DNA of 45,522 bases, taken from a virus. The stretch covers positions 1 through 45,522 of IMG/VR virus record IMGVR_UViG_3300037504_000719; one strand, written 5' to 3'. Positions 38,849 to 45,522 of this stretch are shown here, piece after piece; positions within the stretch are counted from its first letter, which is position 1; every line of letters begins with the position of its first letter. The notes below the pieces were generated by a model that searched no databases, had not been told where the DNA came from, and saw only the letters and a list, made by a program, of their open reading frames with translations. The position numbers were made by a program, and so were the translations under genes.

Positions 38849-39657
38849 CGCCAGATCTCCTCCGCGCTGACCATCTCCTCGATCTGGTCGATCCTGCCCT
38901 GTCGGTGCTCGCGCCTCCTCTCGCTACCACTGCTCGTATATCGCCTGCAGAGCTCGAGATACGCCTCCTCCTCATCCTGAGGGAGATTGCGCAGGTACGA
39001 GGTCCCAGAGTTGTACGCCCGCACGGCGACCGCTATCATCCGCCCGGACCTCCACCTCGGATAGCGCCTGAAGATGGCCTCCGCCCAGTCGTCCATGGTG
39101 TCTCGAATCTGATGGTCCCACCAGTCCTTCCTGGGCTGTATCCGTAGGAGCTCCACTCGAGTCTCGAACTTCCCCACCACGCCCCCGTTGTTTGGGCTGT
39201 CTCGATTGGCGCACAGTTCCTCCTGGACCTCGTTGATCCGTTCTCGAGTCGTCTCGCGGTAGTAGCTCCTCAGGAGCTCCCCTGCCTTCGTCGAGGCATA
39301 CCGCCTGAATCCGACAGTCAGCCCGTCCTCGCCGGTGAGCCAATCGAACCCGCAAGACCACCTCGAGGAGACGATCTCGAAGAGGGTTAGCATGTTCTCA
39401 CTATGGACCGGGAGACCTACATAGTGCCTCAGGGCTCCTCGTGCGTAGACAATAGACGCCCCAGCTCCTCCGTGGCGGTACCGGTACGGAGCCAGACGCA
39501 CCGCGAAATATTCGTTGCCCACCCCTGGCCAGCAGGCAGCCATCGTCTGTGGGCCTACTATCCCGTCAACCTTGCAACGGTTGTTCTTTTGGAACATCTG
39601 GACCTGGTTCTTCGTCGGAGTTGGATACCCCGGAATCACTAGTTCATTTTCGCTCAT
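38845..39657 (-). CDS. Putative endolysin with peptidoglycan-binding domain, 270 aa
   Basis: The N-terminal 45 residues match a PG_binding_1-type repeat (TKNQVQMFQKNNRCKVDGIVGPQT). The remaining region is unrecognised but has a helical pattern with YRHGG, WSCGFDWLTGEDG and YNSGTSYLRNLPQ segments, perhaps a muramidase-like fold. It is far from the lysis cassette at 16.5-17.4 kb but on the same transcript. ATG 39657 overlaps a 31-aa ORF. Confidence 0.6.
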   Translation of the reverse strand: MSENELVIPGYPTPTKNQVQMFQKNNRCKVDGIVGPQTMAACWPGVGNEYFAVRLAPYRYRHGGAGASIVYARGALRHYVGLPVHSENMLTLFEIVSSRWSCGFDWLTGEDGLTVGFRRYASTKAGELLRSYYRETTRERINEVQEELCANRDSPNNGGVVGKFETRVELLRIQPRKDWWDHQIRDTMDDWAEAIFRRYPRWRSGRMIAVAVRAYNSGTSYLRNLPQDEEEAYLELCRRYTSSGSERRREHRQGRIDQIEEMVSAEEIWR

Positions 39658-39749
39658 ATTGACTCCCTCAGAATACAGTTGGCTCGATTTGGACTATTTT
39701 CTCCGTCCCAATAAAATAGCGGTCGAAGTATCACCTCGCCGCCCTGCAT
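39654..39749 (-). CDS. Candidate micro-protein, 31 aa
   Basis: Open frame in the 125-base gap between terL and the endolysin-like gene: ATG at 39749, behind GGGAGAGG, and a TGA overlapping the next ATG (ATGA). The overlap and ribosome site are the argument; the sequence gives no function. It could be a leader for coupling. Confidence 0.45.
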   Translation of the reverse strand: MQGGEVILRPLFYWDGENSPNRANCILRESI

Positions 39750-39782
39750 CGTACCGCCTCTCCCGAGTTGAATTTTTTCGCC

Positions 39783-41192
39783 TCAGATGGGCATTGAGAA
39801 TACACCCTTCCTCCTCCTCCTTGAGCGCCTCTCTCGCCCCTTCTGCGACCCTATTCGGTCGATGAGTATACCACCCCCGCGAAGCTCGAGCGAACGCGAG
39901 AAACAGCCACTCGCCGAGTCTATCTGGTCCTTTTTGTGCCCTGGTAGCGGGAAGTTCTCCGCCTCAGCAAGGAATGCTGGTACCCACGGCCCTCTCACCA
40001 GCTTCACGTTCCCCGCCTCAGCTGAGGCGCTCAAGGGCTTCGCCCGGTCGATCTTCGAGCCTGTTACCCTGTCGAATCGCACGTTCGCCCCAGCGAGGAC
40101 ATTCCTCGTGTAGTGGGAGGCGACGTCCTTCCCGCTCGAGCCGGGCTCCTGCTCGATCCAGATCGCGACCTGCTCTCCGTCCTGGATGGCGGTATTCCTT
40201 ATCATCCGCTCATTCCCCACAGGGTCGGTGCGTCCTCGCTCGATATGACGGATGTAGAAGACCCCCGTCGAAGCCGAATGACCTCCGAGGCAACCACTAG
40301 TCCAATCTGGGTCTCGGTTCGACTCGCTTGGACTGGTTGCCGCCCGGTCCCAGTAGCGTACCCAGTTCACATCAGCTGGGGCCTCTTCGACTACCTCAAA
40401 CCAGGTCCGCAGGAACATCCCGTGTTCTGGTCGGATGTTCCAGTTCCCCTTGAGCAAGCGCTCTCGCTCCACTCGAGAGAGCATCCTGAGCTTGTCCTCG
40501 TACTCGGGATCCGCTTCCATGAGCGCCTGATTATCCTGCAGCTGGGCCGATATGAATGTGAAGCTGAGAGGTCTCGATCCATCCGGCCTGCGGTAGTTCT
40601 CATCCACCCACTGTATCTCGTCGAACTCATCCCGGATGAAGTGGCGGACGACCCCTGAGCGCTCCCGTATCGCGTACCCGTCCGAGTCGATCCACCACTG
40701 TATCAGCTGCTTCACCCACGAACTCGCATCAGGGTTACACGTCGCCCTGATGTAGGTTCTAATCCCGCTGGCGGACCGAGCCCTGGAAAACAGGTACCAG
40801 AACTGGGATTCTGTGAACTCCGTGAGCTCATCGAAGCATATCAGGTCGAGCTCGGCGCCGTCCCACGTGTGTTTGTCCGACTCCCGCTGCAGGTGAGAAA
40901 ACTTCACGCGCGCCCCGGAAGGAAACCTCCACTCGAGGCCTCCAGCTGGGCGCCCTCCGGCCAGCGGGTAGACGGACTCCGAGGCGTCGTACAGCCCTCC
41001 TGGGTTCTTGATCGATGTGGTGAGGCGGCGGAAGATCACCGCTCGATAGCGGGGGTTAGCAGCATAGCGTAGGGTCTCGAAGAGGAGCCCCTGAGTCTTT
41101 CCCCCTCCGGCCGCCCCCCCATAGACTGCTACGTCTACAGGGGTGGCAAGGAACATCTCCTGCGGACCAGGCTGAGGGCGGATACTCCTCAC
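39783..41192 (-). CDS. Terminase large subunit, 469 aa
   Basis: ATPase with Walker A GGAAGGGKT (25-33) and Walker B LICFDELTEF, then a nuclease domain with WDRAAT, a mid EQEPGSSGKDV and DQIDSASG acid residues. It drives DNA packaging and cuts the concatemer. The start is GTG at 41192, with CAACAGGAG upstream, overlapping the DUF5131 stop (GTGA). The basic C-terminus (KGRERRSRRRRKG) may bind DNA. Confidence 0.93.
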   Translation of the reverse strand: MRSIRPQPGPQEMFLATPVDVAVYGGAAGGGKTQGLLFETLRYAANPRYRAVIFRRLTTSIKNPGGLYDASESVYPLAGGRPAGGLEWRFPSGARVKFSHLQRESDKHTWDGAELDLICFDELTEFTESQFWYLFSRARSASGIRTYIRATCNPDASSWVKQLIQWWIDSDGYAIRERSGVVRHFIRDEFDEIQWVDENYRRPDGSRPLSFTFISAQLQDNQALMEADPEYEDKLRMLSRVERERLLKGNWNIRPEHGMFLRTWFEVVEEAPADVNWVRYWDRAATSPSESNRDPDWTSGCLGGHSASTGVFYIRHIERGRTDPVGNERMIRNTAIQDGEQVAIWIEQEPGSSGKDVASHYTRNVLAGANVRFDRVTGSKIDRAKPLSASAEAGNVKLVRGPWVPAFLAEAENFPLPGHKKDQIDSASGCFSRSLELRGGGILIDRIGSQKGRERRSRRRRKGVFSMPI

Positions 41193-42010
41193 AGGAGCTC
41201 CTGTTGCTCTGGCCTATGGACCTCAGGTAGCTGGCGAACTCTAAGGTCCTCAGGCCACATCTCCGGGTGGGCTCCCTTCGCTGTCACTGGGACCCATTTA
41301 TCTTGGGCCCTCCAGTGTGCACGTTCCCACCTGGTGCCGAGTTGCTTCACGAAGCACGGGATCTCCGCAGCGGCACAATCATCGATGATGGCTGCAACCC
41401 ACGACTCCTTCATTGGACGCGCATTCTGCCCGCTCTCTCCGCCAACGATAACCCACTTCACGACCTCGAGTGCCTCCGACACGTCCACATATTCGAGTAG
41501 AGGCTCACAGCACAGAAAGAGCGAGGTGTGAACGTCTCTCAGAGCTCTCACTCGCTCCGAGAGCCTGCGCTGGGTCTCTCCGGTCACTCCGAACCACATG
41601 TTCGGGGATATCGCCTCAACGTCGTTCTCCAACTGCCACGACGCCACCACACCACGGAGCTGCTCGGCGTGTTTCGTGAGGAGGAACATCTGCGAGCCCC
41701 GCTCGGCGGCTACCTTCGCCACATCCAGAACCTTCGCCTGAACACCAAAAGGGACATCAGGGTGGAACAGGTCTCCCAGAGAGCAGACGAAAACGCTCCG
41801 CTCGTGCATCCACCTGAGAGGCTTCTCGAGGCGGTCGTCGTGGATCGTGATCGTGGTGAAGGGGCGATTGTATCGCCTGTCCCGCCGCTCCCTCATTTTC
41901 TCGATGAGAGCCTCGGCGTAGCAATTTCGACACCCCTCCGAGGCCTTCGTCGGACACCCGGTGACCGGGTTCCAGGACTCGTCTACCCATTCGATCTTCG
42001 TCCTACCCAT
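41189..42010 (-). CDS. DUF5131 / phage Gp37-Gp68 family protein, 273 aa
   Basis: Matches PF07505: TKIEWVDESWNPVTGC, then EGCRNCYAE, a three-cysteine motif of radical-SAM-like form, followed by VFVCSLGDLFHPDVP and VIVGGESGQNARPM. The family is widespread on phages and of unproven role. The ATG at 42010 was chosen because it fits the family start; it overlaps the zinc-ribbon gene by eight bases. Confidence 0.85.
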   Translation of the reverse strand: MGRTKIEWVDESWNPVTGCPTKASEGCRNCYAEALIEKMRERRDRRYNRPFTTITIHDDRLEKPLRWMHERSVFVCSLGDLFHPDVPFGVQAKVLDVAKVAAERGSQMFLLTKHAEQLRGVVASWQLENDVEAISPNMWFGVTGETQRRLSERVRALRDVHTSLFLCCEPLLEYVDVSEALEVVKWVIVGGESGQNARPMKESWVAAIIDDCAAAEIPCFVKQLGTRWERAHWRAQDKWVPVTAKGAHPEMWPEDLRVRQLPEVHRPEQQELL

Positions 42011-42362
42011 CGGCCTTCTCCTTGTCCCGCTGGTTAATCCAGACAAGCTCCGAGAGTACTAGCTCACAGTCGAACTCGCCTATCGAATGACAATCAGGAC
42101 AGTTGATCCAGGCTATGGGAATGCCGTCGTCAACCCGTACAATCTGGGCATTCTTTAGGAGTTCGGTCAGTGTGAACTCCTCGTTACATTGCGAGCACCG
42201 CCGCTGCTCGTGCTTCGGACGAACGGCCATCTCCGAGCGGATGTCCCTCAACTCCGTCAATCCTTGCGCGCAGATAGCGGATAGCCACTCTACCAACGCG
42301 AACGCATCCTGGTCCTCCTTGTAGAGCCTACGGATGATCTCCTCCTGTTTCCGGGCGTTCAT
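42003..42362 (-). CDS. Zinc-ribbon protein, 119 aa
   Basis: A helical N-terminus, then CSQC and CPDC pairs (about 33 residues apart) forming a ribbon; the tail is acidic and polar. No specific family. ATG 42362 overlaps the MazG stop (ATGA); the long frame to 42659 is a shadow. Confidence 0.7.
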   Translation of the reverse strand: MNARKQEEIIRRLYKEDQDAFALVEWLSAICAQGLTELRDIRSEMAVRPKHEQRRCSQCNEEFTLTELLKNAQIVRVDDGIPIAWINCPDCHSIGEFDCELVLSELVWINQRDKEKADG

Positions 42363-43207
42363 CGATTCCCCCCTCCCTGCACAAAGCCACCAGGATACCG
42401 TGCGTTCAGCTTGCGTACGTTGTTGGTAACGACCTCCTTGAGGTCGATATCCCACAACCTGCACAGCCGCGCTACAAGGTACATGGCGCTTTCCGGAGTC
42501 TCCTTCTCCGCGGTCACCGACAGAAGGTATGTGAGGACAGGATCTGCCGACTTCGATTTCAGCGTCCTGTGATGTTCGGTCATCTCGTCCCACGTCTCCA
42601 TTCCGATGAGATTCGCGAGATTCACACCTTGAGCTGTGGCCAGGGCCGCGATCGACCACAGAACATCTCCGAGCTCCTCGAGCTTCCGCTCACGGGCTTT
42701 GCTTGGGTCCATCCCGTGATACCGCACCTTCTTCACAACCTCTGCGAGTTCGCCGAGTTCTCCGAAGAGGGAGAGTCGCGCGTACCGGATACGGTCTGCG
42801 CGATTCGGGTCCTCTTTCGTCTCAGCCCATCCCTGATAATGGGCGATCGACCTAACGGGGCCAGGTGGGACGTCTGGTTCGACCTCGGCTCCTCGGTTAG
42901 CTTCTCTGCGGAGAGTCGAGATCGTCCTCCTAAGTTGCCTCTCTCCTGCGCGGAGAGTCGAGTTCACCATCCGTAGTTTCCTCTCCTGTTCCTCCCACTC
43001 CTTGCGCTCCTCGTCCGTCTCGCGGAGCATCCTGAGGGCTGTCTCCTTGTCGTCACGGAGTGCCTCGACTCTGCGGAGCTCCGCTCTCCACAGGTCATGG
43101 AGAGCTCGTGCTGCAGCTCTCCAGTCCCATGTTCCAGTCGTCATCCAGACCTGGTGGTCCTTGTCGTCGCCAACGCGCCCCAGCAGGCGCTGAAGTAGTC
43201 TCACCAT
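42359..43207 (-). CDS. MazG-like nucleotide pyrophosphohydrolase with coiled-coil N-terminus, 282 aa
   Basis: Residues 130-275 carry the MazG pattern: FGELGELAEVVKKV, then ERKLEELGDVLWSIAALATAQGVNL and NVRKLNARYP, with the EExxE...ExxD acidic residues. MazG-type enzymes hydrolyse (d)NTPs or ppGpp and lower host stress signals. The first ~115 residues form a coiled coil (RRVEALRDDKETALRMLRETDEER) not usual in MazG. Starts at ATG 43207 behind GAGGAGAGG. Confidence 0.8.
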   Translation of the reverse strand: MVRLLQRLLGRVGDDKDHQVWMTTGTWDWRAAARALHDLWRAELRRVEALRDDKETALRMLRETDEERKEWEEQERKLRMVNSTLRAGERQLRRTISTLRREANRGAEVEPDVPPGPVRSIAHYQGWAETKEDPNRADRIRYARLSLFGELGELAEVVKKVRYHGMDPSKARERKLEELGDVLWSIAALATAQGVNLANLIGMETWDEMTEHHRTLKSKSADPVLTYLLSVTAEKETPESAMYLVARLCRLWDIDLKEVVTNNVRKLNARYPGGFVQGGGNR

Positions 43208-43395
43208 CTGTACCTCTCCTCTATCTCCTCTCGAATCTCGTGAACTCTATCCGCGGTCATACACCCCGGACAGATGCAATCAGGATCTGGATCCTGGCAG
43301 GCCATCATGTGAGAGGCCCGTATCGATCGCATCTCCCTCTCTAGCTGGTCGAAGAGGCGCTGGACATGGCGTGCTAGGTCGTATATCGACTTCAT
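43201..43395 (-). CDS. Small cysteine-containing protein, 64 aa
   Basis: Helical with a central DPDCICPGC cluster, which might bind metal; no family recognised. ATG 43395 starts two bases after the upstream stop (TGATATG). An earlier in-frame start at 43440 overlaps the upstream gene and was rejected. Its stop lies within the MazG start. Confidence 0.65.
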   Translation of the reverse strand: MKSIYDLARHVQRLFDQLEREMRSIRASHMMACQDPDPDCICPGCMTADRVHEIREEIEERYRW

Positions 43396-43396
43396 A

Positions 43397-44122
43397 TCAT
43401 CCACCCCTCGCCGATGTGGCCGTGTACTCACCGACGCCATCGGCCCTGCCGAGGATAACGTCGAGGTTCTCCCTCTTCCACCATTGCTGGCTGACGTGAT
43501 ACTTCGCCTTCTGCTTGGCGGTCAGCTTCACATATCCGGCCTCTTTCGCGAGTCGGTAGAGGTGACGACTTACCAAGCGGTTGATCTCAGCTAAGGTCAT
43601 CTCTCCCCACTCAGGGTGCTCGGCCTCGATCACGGGCGCCTCGTGGTCCGGGTCGAGGTCGAGGAAGCTGTACCAGCGCCTCCAGTGCCACGCCACCACG
43701 TTCGCCAGCCCGGCATCCTCGAGGCGCCAACGCAGGCGCTCAAAGCTCGAACTCCACACCACCTCTCGAGTAGGGATCTCAACCAGAGAGAGGGTCACCT
43801 CGGCCTTACCCTCCCACTGCAGGACGCAGGGATAGAGAGGTGTCGTAACGATCTCTCCTTCGCAGATCTGCGGAGACGTCTCGCGGACGGCGACGATCCG
43901 TATCCAGGGGATACGTGCTCCATCGTGGCGCCCCTTATGCTCGGTCACCTCGATGTAGGCCGGCTGGCCTTCAAGGACTGGAGCTTCGATGGACACCCTC
44001 AGCCGCTTCGCTGGGATGCCTCTCCAGTTACAGTGAGCCCACCGCTTTGATGGAGTGTTCATCTTCTCGAGCTCCGCCTGGAGCTCCTCGAGGCTGCCCA
44101 TGTGGAACCTTCGGTGGATCAC
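43397..44122 (-). CDS. Hypothetical protein, 241 aa
   Basis: N-terminal helical piece, a beta-rich middle (RLRVSIEAPVLEGQPAYIEVTEHKG) and a C-terminal wing-like helical part (EMTLAEINRLVSRHLYRLAKEAGYVKLTAKQKAKYHVSQQW) that may bind nucleic acid. No family recognised. The GTG at 44122 overlaps the upstream stop (GTGA) and is behind GGAGGTGC; a Met at 44101 is possible. Confidence 0.7.
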   Translation of the reverse strand: MIHRRFHMGSLEELQAELEKMNTPSKRWAHCNWRGIPAKRLRVSIEAPVLEGQPAYIEVTEHKGRHDGARIPWIRIVAVRETSPQICEGEIVTTPLYPCVLQWEGKAEVTLSLVEIPTREVVWSSSFERLRWRLEDAGLANVVAWHWRRWYSFLDLDPDHEAPVIEAEHPEWGEMTLAEINRLVSRHLYRLAKEAGYVKLTAKQKAKYHVSQQWWKRENLDVILGRADGVGEYTATSARGG

Positions 44123-44751
44123 GATGCACCTCCATATCCATACTCGAGGATGAAATCGGTCGCCTGCCGGTCGTTCCTGAATGCCCACCGGTCGTCCTCG
44201 AGACCGATGTATTGGTGGACTCCCCCGACTGTCCACCGGTCCCGATCCTCGAGCCGCTCGAGACGGAGCGGGAACGTCCGGCCATCATCCGGTACCTCGT
44301 GGAGGACACCGTAAAACTCCGCCAGCTCTCCCCACGTGCACTCGACCCGAGTGCCGATATCAATCGAGGCGTACGCCCACTCACCAGACTCGAGGTGGGG
44401 TCCGTTCTGGTTCCGATACTGGACGCGCCCACAGTTGCGGCACGTCTCTACCGTGGTCGTCCCTCCGTGTGACGCTGGGTTGCAGTCCTTAGGAGCCGCG
44501 CACCAGAGAAACGGGATCACTCGCACCTTGGTGGACCGGTGAGCACACCGGCCAAATTTCCTCCTCCTGTTCGGGGCGGGCGATACGCGCCCTTGCTTGT
44601 CGCACTCAACCCAGCTCATCGTGCTGGTCGTGGAGTAGATGCCATATCCAGGCCTCCAACTGTTGATGCCTGAATCCCAGTGCCACGATTTTCCATCTTG
44701 GTCCACTACTACCAGGCCCTGGAAGGCCCCTTTCGGCGTTTTGTACTTCAT
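44119..44751 (-). CDS. Hypothetical protein with paired cysteines, 210 aa
   Basis: Basic middle with FLWCAAPKDC and CRNCGRV segments (about 80-110) suggesting a zinc site; aromatic residues in the first 50. No family recognised. ATG 44751 has ACAACAGGAGA upstream, the shared extended motif. It starts a small coupled series running to terL. Confidence 0.7.
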   Translation of the reverse strand: MKYKTPKGAFQGLVVVDQDGKSWHWDSGINSWRPGYGIYSTTSTMSWVECDKQGRVSPAPNRRRKFGRCAHRSTKVRVIPFLWCAAPKDCNPASHGGTTTVETCRNCGRVQYRNQNGPHLESGEWAYASIDIGTRVECTWGELAEFYGVLHEVPDDGRTFPLRLERLEDRDRWTVGGVHQYIGLEDDRWAFRNDRQATDFILEYGYGGAS

Positions 44752-44781
44752 CGTCGTTCCTCTCCTGTTGTTGCATGGTCA

Positions 44782-45264
44782 TCATAATGCCGGGCTGATG
44801 ACTACCGGCCACTCAACGTCCTCGAAGTCCTCCTCTTCCTCGAGCTCCCACCACTTCTCCGGCTCATCGTATGTGAGCTGTTCATGCCTGGTTGGCCCAT
44901 ATGGGCGTGCCTGAAAGGCACTGACAAGCATCATCACGAGACCATCGGCTTTGATCGTCCGCTGAATCTCCTCGACTCCCATCGCCTCAAGATCCTCGCC
45001 CTCGAGCTCCTCGACCATTAACTCGATGAAGTCCCGGGCGAAGGCGAGGGTCATCCTCCCGCAGACAACAACCCCACCTGTCGGGATGTGTGTGATCGTC
45101 TTGATGTAGGTACGCTCATACGAGGCGTGTACCGCGAACGCGCCGAGCTTCCAGGCGCTCCTGGATATGTGGCGAACCCCATCTGCCTCCCGGATGAGAA
45201 CACGGAGCTCGACCCGCTCCCAGCGATTATCGAGCCTCGTCCCGTCGCTGAGGATGCTATTCAT
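44782..45264 (-). CDS. Hypothetical protein, 160 aa
   Basis: Beta-rich first half (ERVELRVLIREADGVRHISR, THIPTGGVVVCGRM), helical centre and a strongly acidic, Trp-rich end. No family recognised. ATG 45264 overlaps the upstream stop (ATGA). Position among early or middle accessory genes suggests a host-facing role at most. Confidence 0.7.
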   Translation of the reverse strand: MNSILSDGTRLDNRWERVELRVLIREADGVRHISRSAWKLGAFAVHASYERTYIKTITHIPTGGVVVCGRMTLAFARDFIELMVEELEGEDLEAMGVEEIQRTIKADGLVMMLVSAFQARPYGPTRHEQLTYDEPEKWWELEEEEDFEDVEWPVVISPAL

Positions 45265-45443
45265 TCCTCACCTCCATCTTCGACCTCGATCTCGAGGCCG
45301 GAGATCCACTCGAGCGCCGCGTCGAATGCCTCGAGCGTTATCGCCGACCGGATATGCAACTCCGGGTACCCTTCTGCGTTCTTTCCCCGATGCAGGGTGA
45401 GGTTTCGGGCGAACTGTTCAGCGAAGCTACCTCTTCTATCCAT
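45261..45443 (-). CDS. Hypothetical protein, 60 aa
   Basis: Small alpha-beta protein, acidic C-terminus; no family recognised. ATG 45443 (equal to position 48) overlaps the stop of the 87-aa gene and follows ACAGGAGAAG. On the circular map it continues directly from the gene at 41-304. Confidence 0.7.
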   Translation of the reverse strand: MDRRGSFAEQFARNLTLHRGKNAEGYPELHIRSAITLEAFDAALEWISGLEIEVEDGGEE

Positions 45444-45522
45444 CTCTCTTCTCCTGTAGTAGCCCAGCGAAATGCAAGGCCTGTTCGATTGTGGCGCCGT
45501 AGTGCAGATCCCCAGGATAGGG
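45396..45522. repeat. Terminal direct repeat, right copy
   Basis: Identical to 1-127. It contains the start of the 60-aa gene and a 3' fragment of the 87-aa gene (45436-45522), which should not be counted twice. Removing one copy gives the 45,395-bp circle. Confidence 0.95.

Noticed and set aside
1-45522. tRNA genes, CRISPR arrays, insertion sequences, integrase and attachment sites
   Set aside because: None seen; gaps are small, and repeats present are short tandem coding repeats or hairpins.

Overview
The window is a complete circular-map genome of a tailed phage. Bases 1-127 recur exactly at 45396-45522, so the molecule is 45,395 bp on a circular map; a repeat of exactly 127 bases is the usual trace of a de Bruijn assembler closing a circle. 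A tail sheath, tail tube, gpJ/gpW baseplate and HK97-type capsid make it a myovirus. I see no integrase and no clear CI-type repressor, so it is probably virulent. No DNA polymerase is present; a helicase-loader-like AAA+ protein suggests that it recruits the host replisome. The host cannot be named. A phage CsrA, a host-like ComM and a lipobox suggest a bacterium with a Csr system, possibly Gram-negative.

Layout. Almost everything lies on the minus strand as one tightly overlapping series starting at a control region near 11.7-12.1 kb. Reading leftward it runs: recombination and replication genes (PD-(D/E)XK nuclease, RecA-like ATPase, SSB-like protein, initiator, helicase loader; 11.7-7.4 kb); an MT-A70 methyltransferase and RuvC-like resolvase; a full preQ0 pathway (queD, queE, folE, queC) ending in a DpdA-like transglycosylase fused to a ParB-like domain (5.4-1.0 kb); a probable small terminase; then, across the circle junction, small accessory genes, MazG-like and DUF5131 genes, large terminase, endolysin-like gene, portal, MuF-metallopeptidase fusion, protease, capsid, connectors, sheath, tube, frameshifted chaperones, tape measure, baseplate, fibres and a lysis cassette ending at 16.5 kb.

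A short plus-strand block (12.08-16.33 kb) carries a repeat-linked DNA-binding-like protein, a tiny zinc ribbon, a full-length ComM/YifB AAA+ protein, CsrA and a DUF932 protein.

Two systems stand out. The first is the DNA hypermodification cluster: GTP should be turned into preQ0 by FolE, QueD, QueE and QueC and exchanged into DNA by the DpdA-ParB fusion, with a second layer from MT-A70. The second is post-transcriptional. At least a dozen genes share an extended ribosome-binding motif, (A)CAACAGGAGA, and the control region between the divergent operons appears to encode a ~76-nt RNA. Its first hairpin starts at the predicted +1 and presents UUCUCCU in its loop, complementary to that motif; an intrinsic terminator follows directly. 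With a phage CsrA nearby, this suggests global control of phage translation. It is an inference, but testable.
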